Notes: generated by a model not told the origin, from the sequence alone. A stretch of 59,678 bases of DNA from Desulfobacteraceae bacterium (GCA_021737565.1 JAIPDS010000008.1:1-59678), one strand, 5' to 3'. Shown: positions 42,821 through 51,774, counted from the first letter of the stretch. Program-made: numbers and translations.

Positions 42821-43255
42821 TTAAATTTCAAGCGGTTCGGGCTGCTGGGCCTGATGCGGATGCTGGTTTCCGGCATAAACCTTTAGTTTTTTGTTCAAAG
42901 ACCTGCCGAGCGGATTTTTGGGCAGCATACCGCGCACCGCGTGTCTCACCAGGTCTTCGGGCCGCTTTTCTCTTAATTTTTCAGCGGTAATTGATTTTAT
43001 TCCGCCTATGTATCCGCTGTGCCGGTAATAGTTTTTCTGGCTCCATTTTTTGCCCGTAAGACGCACCTTGTCGGCATTTATAACTATTACGAAATCACCG
43101 CAGTCCACGTGCGGTGTATACATGGGATTGCGCTTTCCGCGCAGGCGGGCAGCCACTTCTGCGGCCAGACGTCCCAGAACCTTGTCCTCGGCATCAACCA
43201 CGTACCATTTTCTTTCAACTTCGCCCGGCTTGGCGCTTTTGGTATATTTCTTCAC
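42821..43255 (-). CDS. rplM: 50S ribosomal protein L13 (uL13)
   Basis: A 144-residue uL13: [45 protein letters not shown] and [14 protein letters not shown] start at the GTG at 43255, with GAAGGAG 8 nt upstream, because it lines up with the family N-terminus. The frame stays open upstream to 43363, but that stretch includes the promoter and reads as non-family sequence. First gene of rplM-rpsI. Confidence 0.97.
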   Translation of the reverse strand: MKKYTKSAKPGEVERKWYVVDAEDKVLGRLAAEVAARLRGKRNPMYTPHVDCGDFVIVINADKVRLTGKKWSQKNYYRHSGYIGGIKSITAEKLREKRPEDLVRHAVRGMLPKNPLGRSLNKKLKVYAGNQHPHQAQQPEPLEI

Positions 43256-43291
43256 TGTCCCTGCTCCTTCGTACAAAAATTTAATTTGGTA

Positions 43292-43320
43292 TCTGTAACC
43301 AAAACCAGCAGGCCTGTCAA
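43292..43320 (-). promoter_or_regulatory. Promoter of rplM-rpsI
   Basis: Minus strand: TTGACA (43315-43320), a 17-bp spacer, TACAGA (43292-43297). Predicted start ~43285, 30 nt before the GTG. It also argues against a longer L13. Confidence 0.68.
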
Positions 43321-43445
43321 GAGAAAAACTCGGGTTTTTCAGCAACCCCGGGTAAACATTCATATGCTTATCGTCTGTGATTCAGATACATGGGAAAAAA
43401 CTAAAAAAACCACATCCCGGTACCCGGTTACCGGGATGCTGGCCG

Positions 43446-43625
43446 AGGCGGGGCTGTCTTTTCGTTCGCTGCATTCGGGCCTGGCATCTGCACGGCGTGC
43501 TCCGCCGCGTCCGGCGAACTCGCGCACTGTCGTGCGCTCAGACAAGCGCCGGCCGCTATGGCTCCGCCCGCCGGCATCTGCTTAACCGGCCCTCATGCAA
43601 TGCTCACTCAAAGACAGCCCCGCCC
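43446..43625. repeat. GC-rich inverted repeat flanking copy B
   Basis: Left arm GCGGGGCTGTCTTT followed by CGTTCGCTGCATTCGGGCC (~43448-43480) matches the reverse complement of the tail end of copy B (43587-43624: GCGGGGCTGTCTTT, then GAGTGAGCATTGCATGAGGGCC). The interior is ~70% GC with a GCGCACTGTCGTGCGC hairpin and the word GGCATCTGC twice in the same orientation. It looks like a second, more diverged tail of the same element facing the opposite way. Confidence 0.6.
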
Positions 43626-43986
43626 CGGCCGCATAGACTAAGCCTTCGACATCGAAGTTTACTCCATAACAGAAATACGAAAGTTTAATTTTTAAACCCT
43701 CGGAATTGCATGAGACCAAAAATAAAATTTTCAAACTCGTTAATGTTAATGCCTGGTGAAGCGGTCCTGCGGGGTGGTTTGTGCACTGCATTGAGCGGCT
43801 TCGGATGAGATTCGGCCGGGCCTTGCGCGTCCGGAATTTTAAACTGTCTGAGGCCGAAAGGCCGAGTTTTTAAAATTCCAGCGCAAGGCCCGGCCGAATC
43901 CCGAAGACGGTCAGCAGTGAACAAACCGCCCCGCAGGTCCGCGCTGTGTAGGAATTTTCGGGAGCCGGGTTGAGTTTTCGCAGGCG
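43586..43986 (-). repeat. ~400-bp dispersed repeat with giant palindrome, copy B
   Basis: Reverse-complement homologue of 20600-20993. Both copies keep the same asymmetric bulges, so orientation is real and not an artefact of the palindrome. Conserved blocks are the tail (TATGGAGTAAACTTCGAT and GAGTGAGCATTGCATGAGGG), the 182-bp palindrome and the outer flank with AACTCAACC. The spacer between tail and palindrome is the most diverged part. No transposase is nearby. Confidence 0.88.
43761..43942. repeat. 182-bp imperfect palindrome (giant hairpin), copy B
   Basis: Same length as copy A (20642-20823). Its central 82 bp, from GGCCGGGCCTTGCGC to GCGCAAGGCCCGGCC, are identical to copy A in reverse complement, while the outer arms differ at a few positions. 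Such identity between non-coding copies 23 kb apart suggests recent duplication or gene conversion. Confidence 0.9.
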
Positions 43987-44120
43987 CCTGCCGGATATGA
44001 AAAATTTACCCAAAGCTACTTGATAAGTTTGACATTTTTCAAAGCCTTACCTATTTTAACAATCACATACCATGCTTCAAACTTGCAACAAGTTCAACTT
44101 TTCAGCAATGAAGGTCAGCC

Positions 44121-44753
44121 ATGAACCAGCTTGAAACCGAAGTAAAGTTTTACCTGCACGATCCGGCAGCCATAAGAAGCCGGATAAGGGAAATAGGCGG
44201 CCGGTTCGCAGAAGAAAGCTTTGAAAAAAATATACGTTTTGAAGACAGTACATGCTCTCTTTTTAAAAAATACGCTCTGCTCAGGCTTAGAAAAACAGAT
44301 TCCCGCACCGAGCTTACCTATAAGGACGAGCCGCCTGAAAAAAATACGGATTTCAAGGTCCACCGGGAGCTTGAGGTCCTGGTCAGCGACTTTGAAACAA
44401 CGGCACAGATCCTTGAAGCCATTGGCTTTCACAAAGAACAGGTATACGAAAAATACAGAGAAACCTGGAATATTAACACGGCAATTGCCTGCATGGACCG
44501 GATGCCGTTTGGAAATTTTCTGGAAATCGAAGGAAAACCTGGGGCCATACGCGAAATTGCTGCCAAACTGGGCCTTGACTGGGATAAGCGGATACTTGAA
44601 AATTATCTTTCAATCTTTGAGAGGCTGAAAGCAAAATGTGCGCTTTGCTTCAACGACCCTACATTTGAAAACTTCAGGCAGGTTGATCTTGATTTTGCCG
44701 GATTTGCGGATTTGTTTGAAGCCGGCCCCCAGGGTCAGGAGACCGGGGGATAA
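44121..44753 (+). CDS. CYTH-domain protein, class IV adenylate cyclase (CyaB)-like
   Basis: A 210-residue protein with the CYTH tunnel-fold signature ETEVKFYL (ExExK: Glu5, Glu7, Lys9), followed by RLRKTDSRTELTYKD and EREL/REL-type acidic strands (HRELEVLV), and FLEIEGKPGAIREIAAKLGL. It matches CyaB/class IV adenylate cyclases and thiamine-triphosphatase-like enzymes. Adenylate cyclase activity is not assured; many CYTH proteins hydrolyse triphosphates. AAGGT precedes the ATG. It converges on the SAM-hydrolase gene with an 8-bp gap. Confidence 0.82.
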   Translation: MNQLETEVKFYLHDPAAIRSRIREIGGRFAEESFEKNIRFEDSTCSLFKKYALLRLRKTDSRTELTYKDEPPEKNTDFKVHRELEVLVSDFETTAQILEAIGFHKEQVYEKYRETWNINTAIACMDRMPFGNFLEIEGKPGAIREIAAKLGLDWDKRILENYLSIFERLKAKCALCFNDPTFENFRQVDLDFAGFADLFEAGPQGQETGG

Positions 44754-44761
44754 AAAAGATT

Positions 44762-45589
44762 TTACTTTTCCGGTTCCCGGCACAAATAAACCTCCACCCG
44801 GTCCTTTCGTCCGAGCTTAAGCTGCTTTTCAGCATTTCCGGCATTTACCGATATTTCCAAACGGTTGCTGCTGCCGATGATTGCAAGGAGCTCGCCTTTG
44901 GGCACGCAGTTATATGAATCGCTTAAACCGCGGATGATCCGCCCGCCTGCCCGGATGCATACCTGCTGTCCAAAAGAGATCCCTTCCCCGAACGCCTCTT
45001 TTATATGCGACTGTCGTATATTTGAAACAAGATTTCCAAAACGGTCCGCAGTTATGACTGAACCGCGAATTACACCTATTTCATCAACTTCGGGAGGCGA
45101 CCCGAAATCAAGGCGCACAAGAGATTCCGTATCCAGGGGGGCACCGAACATCTCCATTTCCATGCCGCACGCCAGCCTGGCTGCGGCAGGTGCGAAAATG
45201 TCTCTTCCGTGAAAGGTGCGGCTTACAGGATGGATAAAAATGTCGGGATTTTCCAGGGAAAAGGCCGCCAGAACCTTCTGTTCTTCAAGAACCAGGTTCA
45301 GCAATCCGTTGTCAGGTGCAATGAATACCCCTGCTTCTGTTTTGACAGCGGCAATTTTTCGCCCGCTGCCCACTCCCGGGTCCACAACAGCCACATGAAT
45401 GGTGTCTTGCGGAAAATAAGGGTATGCAACAGACAGTACATATGCGGCCTCGTGCACATCCTGCGGGGATATAAGGTGGGTGATGTCTATAATCGGGGTT
45501 CCGGGACAGATAGATAATATCACGCCCTTCATGATGCCTGCATAAGGATCCTTAAGACCGAAATCAGTGAGAAGTGAAATAACAGGCAT
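44762..45589 (-). CDS. SAM hydroxide adenosyltransferase (DUF62 family)
   Basis: A 275-residue protein of the DUF62 family, whose members hydrolyse S-adenosylmethionine to adenosine and methionine and are related to fluorinase/chlorinase. Motifs: ISLLTDFGLKDPYAGIMKGV at the N-terminus, ITHLISPQDVHEAAYVL, VVDPGVGSGR and APDNGLLNLV. The fluorinase-specific loop is not apparent. GGAG precedes the ATG. ruvB lies 19 bp upstream on the same strand, so it may be the last gene of ruvCAB. Confidence 0.88.
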   Translation of the reverse strand: MPVISLLTDFGLKDPYAGIMKGVILSICPGTPIIDITHLISPQDVHEAAYVLSVAYPYFPQDTIHVAVVDPGVGSGRKIAAVKTEAGVFIAPDNGLLNLVLEEQKVLAAFSLENPDIFIHPVSRTFHGRDIFAPAAARLACGMEMEMFGAPLDTESLVRLDFGSPPEVDEIGVIRGSVITADRFGNLVSNIRQSHIKEAFGEGISFGQQVCIRAGGRIIRGLSDSYNCVPKGELLAIIGSSNRLEISVNAGNAEKQLKLGRKDRVEVYLCREPEK

Positions 45590-45608
45590 ACAAAACTCCG
45601 AAGAGCTG

Positions 45609-46637
45609 CTATTCGACGCGATAGCCCATGTGGGTAAAAGCAGCCGAAGATGCCTTTCTGCCCGACGATGTCCTCACCAGAAGGCCGATCTTGAGCAAGA
45701 AAGGCTCTACAACATCTACCAGGGTATCGGTTTCTTCCTGAAGGGTTGCGGCAATAGCCTCGATACCTACGGGACCTCCGCCGTAATACTCTATGATGGT
45801 CTGCAGATAGCGCCTGTCAAGCGGTGTGAGCCCAAGCGAGTCAACGCCTTCAAGACTGAGCGCATCTGCCACCGCGGATTTGCTGATACGGCCGTCGCAG
45901 CGAACCTGTGCATAGTCGCGCACCCGCTTTAAAAGGCGATTTACAATCCTGGGGGTTCCCCTTGAACGCCTGGCCAGTTCCTCTGCCCCCCTGGGCTCTA
46001 TCTGAAGCTCAAGCAAACGGGCAGAGCGGTCAACGATCTTTTCAAGGTCCGCCTGGTCATAGAAATCAAGGCTTCTAAAAATCCCGAACCTGTCGCGAAG
46101 CGGGGATGAAAGAAGACCCACCCGCGTAGTTGCGCCCACCAGCACAAACTGCTTTAGCCTGAACCTGTGGCTCCTTGCATGAATCCCCTTGTCAAAGACA
46201 AAATCGATACAGTAGTCTTCCATGGCCGGATAAAGCAGCTCTTCAACAGCCTTGGAAAGCCGGTGAATTTCATCTACAAAAAACACGTCGCCGGTTTCAA
46301 GCTGTGTGAGCATGCCGATTAAGTCACCACCCTTTTCCAGGGCCGGACCCGATGTAATAACCAGTTTTCCGCCCATCTCATTTGCAATAATATGGGCAAG
46401 AGTTGTCTTGCCCAGACCCGGAGGGCCGTGGAGAAGAACGTGCTCCAGGGCTTCACCGCGCTGTTTTGCCGCTTGGATTGCGATCTTCAAGGTTTCAATG
46501 GTCTCGCGCTGACCTATATATTCCCCCAGGCGCTCAGGACGCAAAGAGATCATTTCCGGCTCCAGGTCGGCGGGCATGCACTGACCGGAAACAATGCCCT
46601 GTTTGAACGAAGAAGACTTGAACCCGTTACTGTTCAT
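45609..46637 (-). CDS. ruvB: Holliday junction DNA helicase subunit RuvB
   Basis: A 342-residue AAA+ motor: [15 protein letters not shown], Walker [19 protein letters not shown], Walker [11 protein letters not shown], sensor [19 protein letters not shown], and the C-terminal winged-helix domain. Drives branch migration with RuvA. The start overlaps the ruvA stop by 11 nt. The ~20-residue N-terminal extension before [10 protein letters not shown] is normal for the family. Confidence 0.97.
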   Translation of the reverse strand: MNSNGFKSSSFKQGIVSGQCMPADLEPEMISLRPERLGEYIGQRETIETLKIAIQAAKQRGEALEHVLLHGPPGLGKTTLAHIIANEMGGKLVITSGPALEKGGDLIGMLTQLETGDVFFVDEIHRLSKAVEELLYPAMEDYCIDFVFDKGIHARSHRFRLKQFVLVGATTRVGLLSSPLRDRFGIFRSLDFYDQADLEKIVDRSARLLELQIEPRGAEELARRSRGTPRIVNRLLKRVRDYAQVRCDGRISKSAVADALSLEGVDSLGLTPLDRRYLQTIIEYYGGGPVGIEAIAATLQEETDTLVDVVEPFLLKIGLLVRTSSGRKASSAAFTHMGYRVE

Positions 46638-47250
46638 CTGTTACCTGCCCCCTGTAGACTTCTTCAAACAGATCCTCGGGGGTGGTTATATCAGGACTCC
46701 GCTTAAAGGCGGCATCCACCATTTCCTTTGCCTCCGAAGATCTGTGACCGAGTTGCCCGACAAGAACCTCTATTACCTGGTCTGCAGCATCTACCGCAGG
46801 TTCGGGAGCCTTTTCCGGAAGATCGCGGATCAATGCGAATTTTCCCATTTTCCCCTGCAAAGTGGCGATAATCTTATGAGCGGTGCGCTCGCCGATTCCG
46901 TTTAATCGTTTAAGCGGGTTTGCGTCTTTTGATTCAATGGCCTTTGCAATCTCCTTTACGGACATGTTCAGGGCCTTGACAGCCTTAAGAGGGCCGATGG
47001 CCTCCACAGTGATGAACAACTGAAAAAACTCACGCTCAGCCTCCAGGTTAAAACCTATCAAGACCGGCTTCGGCTGATGTTCTGTCTGGTGGTAGTAAAT
47101 ATAGAGAGCCAGGTTTTCGCCAAGCTGTCTTGGCGCGATTGTCTCCATGACAAAGGCCGGCACCAGTATCTCATATCCCACCTGGTTGACAAGCAGCAGG
47201 ATCCGGTCTGATTCTTTTTTTAAAAGCGAGCCTTCCAGGTATGCAATCAT
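46627..47250 (-). CDS. ruvA: Holliday junction DNA helicase subunit RuvA
   Basis: A 207-residue protein: N-terminal OB domain ([21 protein letters not shown]), central HhH motifs ([41 protein letters not shown]) and a C-terminal domain III that binds RuvB. Tetramers clamp the four-way junction. Lies between ruvC and ruvB. Confidence 0.97.
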   Translation of the reverse strand: MIAYLEGSLLKKESDRILLLVNQVGYEILVPAFVMETIAPRQLGENLALYIYYHQTEHQPKPVLIGFNLEAEREFFQLFITVEAIGPLKAVKALNMSVKEIAKAIESKDANPLKRLNGIGERTAHKIIATLQGKMGKFALIRDLPEKAPEPAVDAADQVIEVLVGQLGHRSSEAKEMVDAAFKRSPDITTPEDLFEEVYRGQVTDEQ

Positions 47251-47269
47251 AAAAACTACTCAAGCCTTC

Positions 47270-47797
47270 TTATTTACGGATGCCTTTTTTCGGACTGCCT
47301 GCAAATTGCGCAGCAACATCGCTTCCCGCCCTGTAAAGGCCTACAAGCGCAAGGGACAAGGCATCCGAGGCATGAAAAGGTCTTATGGGTTCGGGGTGGC
47401 CAAGTCTGCGGCGTACGCTTTCCTCCAACTGTTTTTTCCCGGAATTGCCGTTTCCTGTAAGAATCTGCTTGACCTCGCGAACAGCTATCTCGTGGACCAC
47501 GATCCCGCATCTGCATGCTGCCAGCATGACCACGCCAATGACCTGTCCAAGGCTTATGCCGGATTTCGGGTATCTGGCAAGGGAGAAAACATCTTCCACT
47601 ATTACTGCATCCGGGCGTACCTGATCAAATGTTTGCGACAGTTCCCCGAAAATCAGGTTAAGCCTTTCCGGCGTCGAATCCCCGGCATCCGTACGGATAA
47701 CCTTGTAGGAATACCCGGTGACCGCCATGGCCGAACCGGTAACCACTGCAACGCCCGTGGCCGCAAGCCCGGGATCTATTCCCACAAAAGTTGACAT
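47270..47797 (-). CDS. ruvC: Crossover junction endodeoxyribonuclease RuvC
   Basis: A 175-residue resolvase: FVGIDPGLAATGVAVV (catalytic Asp in GIDPG), VIVEDVFSLARYPKSGISLGQ (second acidic residue) and HASDALSLALVGL (third and fourth). Together with RuvAB it resolves Holliday junctions. First gene of ruvCAB; 31 bp after the cpoB-like gene. Confidence 0.96.
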   Translation of the reverse strand: MSTFVGIDPGLAATGVAVVTGSAMAVTGYSYKVIRTDAGDSTPERLNLIFGELSQTFDQVRPDAVIVEDVFSLARYPKSGISLGQVIGVVMLAACRCGIVVHEIAVREVKQILTGNGNSGKKQLEESVRRRLGHPEPIRPFHASDALSLALVGLYRAGSDVAAQFAGSPKKGIRK

Positions 47798-47828
47798 AAC
47801 TTTCGATCTTTATCCGCGGGTTATGAAT

Positions 47829-48701
47829 CTAGTCCATAGCGGCAATCTGCCGCTTTGCTATTTCGGCTTCTTTACTGTCCGGATACTTCTGAATCAGAGT
47901 CTGTAAAATCAGTCTGGCATTGGCGTTTTCGCCAAGTTTATGAAAAGCCATACCCTGCTTCAGGTAGGCCCCTGGCACCTTGTTTGCCTCCGGATAATTT
48001 TTGATTACCTTCTCATATTCAAGAATGGCTTTTTCATACCATTTTTCCGCAAAAAAAACCTCTCCTATCCAAAAACGCGCATTATCGGCCATGTCCGAGT
48101 CGGGAAACTTCTCTAAAAAAAGCTCAAATCCTTCAACCGCTGTTTCGTGATCACCTTCATCAAATGCCTGTTTTGCGGCTTTGTAAAGCCCGTCCTCGCC
48201 AAGCTCTCCCAGATCCGTCCTCTCTGAAGTTCCCCCCTCCTGAGAAGACATAAGACCGGTGTCCTCCTGTATTCCCAGAAACTTTTCAAGACGGGAGATC
48301 CGTTTATCATATGCATCCATTTTCTCGGAAAGACTGGCTATCTTCATGCCGGTCTTATCAAGGTCATTTTTCAGTTTATCAAGATCCTTTCCGATCCGAT
48401 ACCTTGTTTCCTCGATTTTTCCGCGCAATTTTTGCAGCTCGCTTCTGAAGGCGTCGAGTTGAGCGTCCTGAGACGCAAATAACTGCCTTATATCCTCCCC
48501 CTGAGCTCTGTCCGAGGCAAAGTCTTGCCTTAATTTTTCAAGGGAGGACTTTAAGGCTCTTTTTTCCTTCGCCAGTTCGGATTCCAGTTGCGACACCCGG
48601 TTGTTCAAATTATGAACGTCCCTGTTGGTTGCACAACCTGCCCCCAGGAAAAAAAAGCCGGCCAGTATAAATGCAGCAGAAACAAAAATCCTTTTTTTCA
48701 T
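47829..48701 (-). CDS. cpoB: CpoB/YbgF-like TPR protein, predicted lipoprotein
   Basis: A 290-residue periplasmic protein of the Tol-Pal cluster. The N-terminal signal (MKKRIFVSAAFILAGFFFLGAG) ends at a Cys, giving a weak lipobox (LGAGC). A long coiled coil follows (VHNLNNRVSQLESELAKEK and on to ~residue 130), then C-terminal TPRs (GLYKAAKQAFDEGDHETAVEGF, YEKAILEYEKVIKNYP, ARLILQTLIQKYPDSKEA). E. coli CpoB coordinates peptidoglycan synthesis with outer-membrane constriction. I use the ATG at 48701; the frame stays open to 48815 but the extra 38 residues do not look coding and overlap the end of pal. Confidence 0.86.
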   Translation of the reverse strand: MKKRIFVSAAFILAGFFFLGAGCATNRDVHNLNNRVSQLESELAKEKRALKSSLEKLRQDFASDRAQGEDIRQLFASQDAQLDAFRSELQKLRGKIEETRYRIGKDLDKLKNDLDKTGMKIASLSEKMDAYDKRISRLEKFLGIQEDTGLMSSQEGGTSERTDLGELGEDGLYKAAKQAFDEGDHETAVEGFELFLEKFPDSDMADNARFWIGEVFFAEKWYEKAILEYEKVIKNYPEANKVPGAYLKQGMAFHKLGENANARLILQTLIQKYPDSKEAEIAKRQIAAMD

Positions 48702-48762
48702 TTTTCCCTGCATCCCATGTATTAAAAGGCCGGCAAAACAGCCGGCCCCTGAGTGTTTAATT

Positions 48763-49359
48763 TTATCGGCAGAACCTGAATTCCGCCCGGCGGTTTTTGG
48801 CCCAGGCATCCTCATTGTGCCCCTTTACCGCAGGCCTTTCTTCTCCGTAGCTTATGGTAGTCAGTTCGGATGGGTCAATTCCAGCGTTTACCAAAAAGTC
48901 CTTTACACTTTCGGCACGGCGTGATCCCAGGGCCAGGTTGTACTCGTCAGTACCCCGCTCATCGCAGTGGCCTTCGATAATCACGCATGCATCCGGGTGC
49001 TCCCTGAGCCACCTGACCTTGCGCTGCAGCACCTCGCGGGCTTCTGCAGTCAAAGATGAATCGTCAAACTCAAAATAAACCTTCTGTGAAAGAAACCGCT
49101 CCTTTTCTTCTTCAGCCTTTTGCCGCTCTCTTTCCTCGGCTTTTTTCCTGGCCTCAAGCTCCTGTTCATCGATTTTGGACTCTTGGCTTTCCTTTGTTTG
49201 CCTTTCTGCTTCCTCGGCCTCTGTCTCCGAGATTTTCTGCTCCTGTTCCGGCACGCCCTCCTCGGGTTCAGGGGCCTTTTTGGCACAGGAGACCACTGCG
49301 GCGAGCATTAAAACCATGATGCAGAACAGGATAAATCTGAAATTAAATTTTTTTAACAT
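48763..49359 (-). CDS. pal: Peptidoglycan-associated lipoprotein Pal
   Basis: A 198-residue outer-membrane lipoprotein. The signal peptide ends in VVSC (lipobox), followed by a ~75-residue Glu/Lys-rich linker (longer than in E. coli Pal and probably a helix). The OmpA-like domain has VYFEFDDSSL, EGHCDERGTDEYNLALGSRRA (diaminopimelate-binding loop) and YGEERP. Anchors the outer membrane to peptidoglycan. GGAGG precedes the ATG. Confidence 0.95.
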   Translation of the reverse strand: MLKKFNFRFILFCIMVLMLAAVVSCAKKAPEPEEGVPEQEQKISETEAEEAERQTKESQESKIDEQELEARKKAEERERQKAEEEKERFLSQKVYFEFDDSSLTAEAREVLQRKVRWLREHPDACVIIEGHCDERGTDEYNLALGSRRAESVKDFLVNAGIDPSELTTISYGEERPAVKGHNEDAWAKNRRAEFRFCR

Positions 49360-49440
49360 GATTTCCTCCTTGTCTGGGTAAGGGTCAGGCTGTAAATGAT
49401 TTGAACAAAAACAAATAAGATAAAAACACCGGCTGTTTAT

Positions 49441-50775
49441 TTACTGCTGCCTTGCAGGCGACCAGGCCGGAAGTTTTTGTATTCCGGGCATGTCCAAAAG
49501 CTGCCGCTGGTCTGTTCCGGATGCGGTCATTACATAAAGCCGGGAGGAGCCGGTCCGGGTAGATGAAAATACTATCATGCTCCCGTCAGGAGACCAGCTC
49601 GGAGCTTCGTTGCTGCCTGCCTGCCTTGTAAGCCTTGAGGTTTCACGGGTCTCGACATCAATCACGTATATATCTGCTTTTCCGTCTTTCATTCCTGAAT
49701 AGACAATCTTGTCGGCCACCGGGGACCACTCCGGCTGTGTATTGTAGTCGCCCTCATAAGTAAGCCGGCTGACCCTGCCTGATTTAAGATCCATAACGTA
49801 AATCTGCGGCGACCCGGAGCGATTTGACACAAATGCCATCTGATCGCCATCCGGCGAAAAAGTCGGGGACACATCCACCCCCCAGCTTTTTGTCAGCCTT
49901 TTATCAATTTTTCCCGTCCCGGTCAAAAGATAAATCTCCTCGTCTCCCTCAAAGGAAAGTGTTGCGGCCATGCCGGGCTGATCGGGCCGCCATGTGGGCG
50001 TAAGGTTGATTCCTTCATATGCGGCAAATATTTCCTGCATCCCGGAGCTAAAATCGTATACATAAATATTGGGATGTTCGTTTAAATAGGCGGTATAAGC
50101 AATAAAGCGCCCGTCGGGGGACCATGCCGGCGAAACCACTATTTCCTGGGGTTTTGTTATGCGAGTCAGGTTGTTTCCGTCAAAATCGCAGACATAAACA
50201 GCCCTGCCCTCGCCCCTGTCACCTATAAAGGCTATGCTACTTTGAAAAAGCCCGGATTTTCCTGTAAGCCGCTTTATCACTTCTCCGCAGAATTTTAATA
50301 CCATCCGCCGCTGATCAGCAACATTTCCTGTGTAACGTTTGCCCAGCAGCATCTCTTCTCTGAAGGGATCAAAAAGCCGGAATTCCATTTGCAGGACTTC
50401 GGCCTTTGTGCGCAACCCTCCGGTAATGAGCAGTTCAGCCCCGACATCGCGCCAGTTCTTAAAATTGATTTCCCCGGGCACGATCCCCTGTTTTTCAGGA
50501 TCAACAAGAAAGGCCCTTCTGTCTATCATCTTGAAATAACCTGTGTATGCAAGGGCGTCCTGCATAATATCCGCGGAATTTTTGGCCGCACCGTCTTCTG
50601 TGGCGCCTTCGGAAAGGGTTTTAAATACAGGCACCGCCATGGGAATCTTGTTGGTAAACGGCTCGCTGATATTGATATAGTCGTATGAAGGCTTGCAATT
50701 GCCTGGCAAAGCAGCAAGCAGCACCGCAACAAAAAAAACTGTTACTATAAAACAAGGTCTCAGAATCCTGATCAT
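49441..50775 (-). CDS. tolB: Tol-Pal system beta-propeller protein TolB
   Basis: A 444-residue periplasmic protein. A signal peptide ends near LPGNC; the N-terminal domain is TolB_N (~35-170); a six-bladed WD40-like propeller follows with repeated SPDG motifs (AWSPDGRFIAY, TFSPDGDQMAFVSNRSG, SWSPDGSMIVFSSTRTG). It binds Pal and relays TolA energy. Lies between tolA and pal in the usual order. Confidence 0.96.
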   Translation of the reverse strand: MIRILRPCFIVTVFFVAVLLAALPGNCKPSYDYINISEPFTNKIPMAVPVFKTLSEGATEDGAAKNSADIMQDALAYTGYFKMIDRRAFLVDPEKQGIVPGEINFKNWRDVGAELLITGGLRTKAEVLQMEFRLFDPFREEMLLGKRYTGNVADQRRMVLKFCGEVIKRLTGKSGLFQSSIAFIGDRGEGRAVYVCDFDGNNLTRITKPQEIVVSPAWSPDGRFIAYTAYLNEHPNIYVYDFSSGMQEIFAAYEGINLTPTWRPDQPGMAATLSFEGDEEIYLLTGTGKIDKRLTKSWGVDVSPTFSPDGDQMAFVSNRSGSPQIYVMDLKSGRVSRLTYEGDYNTQPEWSPVADKIVYSGMKDGKADIYVIDVETRETSRLTRQAGSNEAPSWSPDGSMIVFSSTRTGSSRLYVMTASGTDQRQLLDMPGIQKLPAWSPARQQ

Positions 50776-50839
50776 GAAAGCCTTCCCGTGATTTAAAAAA
50801 CATGAGTTATTGTCACACCCGGTTTGCCGGGAAAAATTT

Positions 50840-51763
50840 TCACCTTGTCAATCCGCTGGGAGTAAACCCGATCACCAGATGATACTGCGAGCGCCCCCCG
50901 GGCAAAGGCGGCAAAGGATTTGTCTTCATTACTGTTTTGTAGGCTGATTCATCAAGATAGGCGTTGCCGGAACGCTTCTCAAACCATACATCGGCTATTT
51001 CCCCGTCAGGCATTATTTCTATTACCAACCTGGTTTCCAGCCCACTGGTTGACTCACCCGCCATATCAGGAGAAAAAGCCCAATTGCGTTTTAATAAAAC
51101 CGCCACTTCCGCCTGGTATATCTCCATGGCGCTCAAATCATCTGCGGCCATCCCGCCGGAAAGGCTGCCCGCCCGTTCCTTTAGCCTCTTTCTGTAGTCT
51201 TCATCACCTACTTCCCCTTCAAGCCGGGCAATCCTTTCCTGAAGCGCCCTGGGCCTGTTGCTTTTTGACTCCTTTTCCATGCGGCTTACAGCATCTGCTA
51301 TTACTTTTTCAGGATCAAACGTCTTTTTCTTAAGAGAAGTTTTTAAATCAGGCTCAGGTATTTTCAACTCATAGTCCTTTGGAAGATTCTTTTTGCCCCC
51401 GCTTTTGGCGGATATCACCCTGGGTTTTGAATCCCGGCTCTCAGAAATACTTTCTGCCTCTGTTGCTGTCTTTGTGACCCCGCTGTCATCCCGGACCTCG
51501 GCCGCATCTTCGGCTCCGCCCTGAGAACCGCCTTCTCCGGGCGGAGCCGGAACTTCCGGGTTAAAAGAGACCAGATCCACTTTTAATGTATCACCCGGTC
51601 TGATCCACTCGGCTTCTGATCCGCCCCATGGAGAAAACGCAACCAGGGCAAGCACGGCCAGATGTATAATCAGGGAGCCCACGACACAGGTCGCCCAGAA
51701 AGAAGGACGCAAATCTGCCCCATAAAGCTCAACAGCCTGGGACTTGCCTTTTTTGCTGCTCAT
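50840..51763 (-). CDS. tolA: TolA/TonB-like energy-transducing protein
   Basis: A 307-residue protein with one N-terminal transmembrane helix (SFWATCVVGSLIIHLAVLALVAFSPW with the SxxxH pattern, S30/H34 region), a charged helical/linker middle (~45-215), and a C-terminal TonB/TolA domain (ETRLVIEIMPDGEIADVWFEKRSG, then YHLVIGF). The C-terminal domain looks TonB_C-like. Position after tolR and before tolB makes it the TolA of this system. The middle is much shorter than in E. coli TolA (421 aa). Confidence 0.88.
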   Translation of the reverse strand: MSSKKGKSQAVELYGADLRPSFWATCVVGSLIIHLAVLALVAFSPWGGSEAEWIRPGDTLKVDLVSFNPEVPAPPGEGGSQGGAEDAAEVRDDSGVTKTATEAESISESRDSKPRVISAKSGGKKNLPKDYELKIPEPDLKTSLKKKTFDPEKVIADAVSRMEKESKSNRPRALQERIARLEGEVGDEDYRKRLKERAGSLSGGMAADDLSAMEIYQAEVAVLLKRNWAFSPDMAGESTSGLETRLVIEIMPDGEIADVWFEKRSGNAYLDESAYKTVMKTNPLPPLPGGRSQYHLVIGFTPSGLTR

Positions 51764-51774
51764 TTCAGGTCGGA

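Larger units (their letters stand above)
43321..44120. other. 800-bp non-coding region made mostly of repeats
   Basis: Between the divergent rplM promoter and the CYTH gene. From left to right: a 9-bp hairpin CATCCCGGT/ACCGGGATG (43413-43438), a GC-rich inverted repeat (43446-43625), repeat copy B (43586-43986) with the 182-bp palindrome, then ~130 bp of AT-rich sequence before the CYTH gene. Short ORFs here are not supported as genes: they lack ribosome-binding sites and follow palindromic DNA. Confidence 0.75.

Noticed and set aside
43256-43363. 36-residue N-terminal extension of L13
   Set aside because: It contains the rplM promoter, does not match L13, and a GTG with a good ribosome-binding site lies at the expected N-terminus.
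48702-48815. 38-residue extension of the CpoB-like protein
   Set aside because: It would bury the signal peptide and overlap the end of pal; the lipoprotein-type start at 48701 is more sensible.
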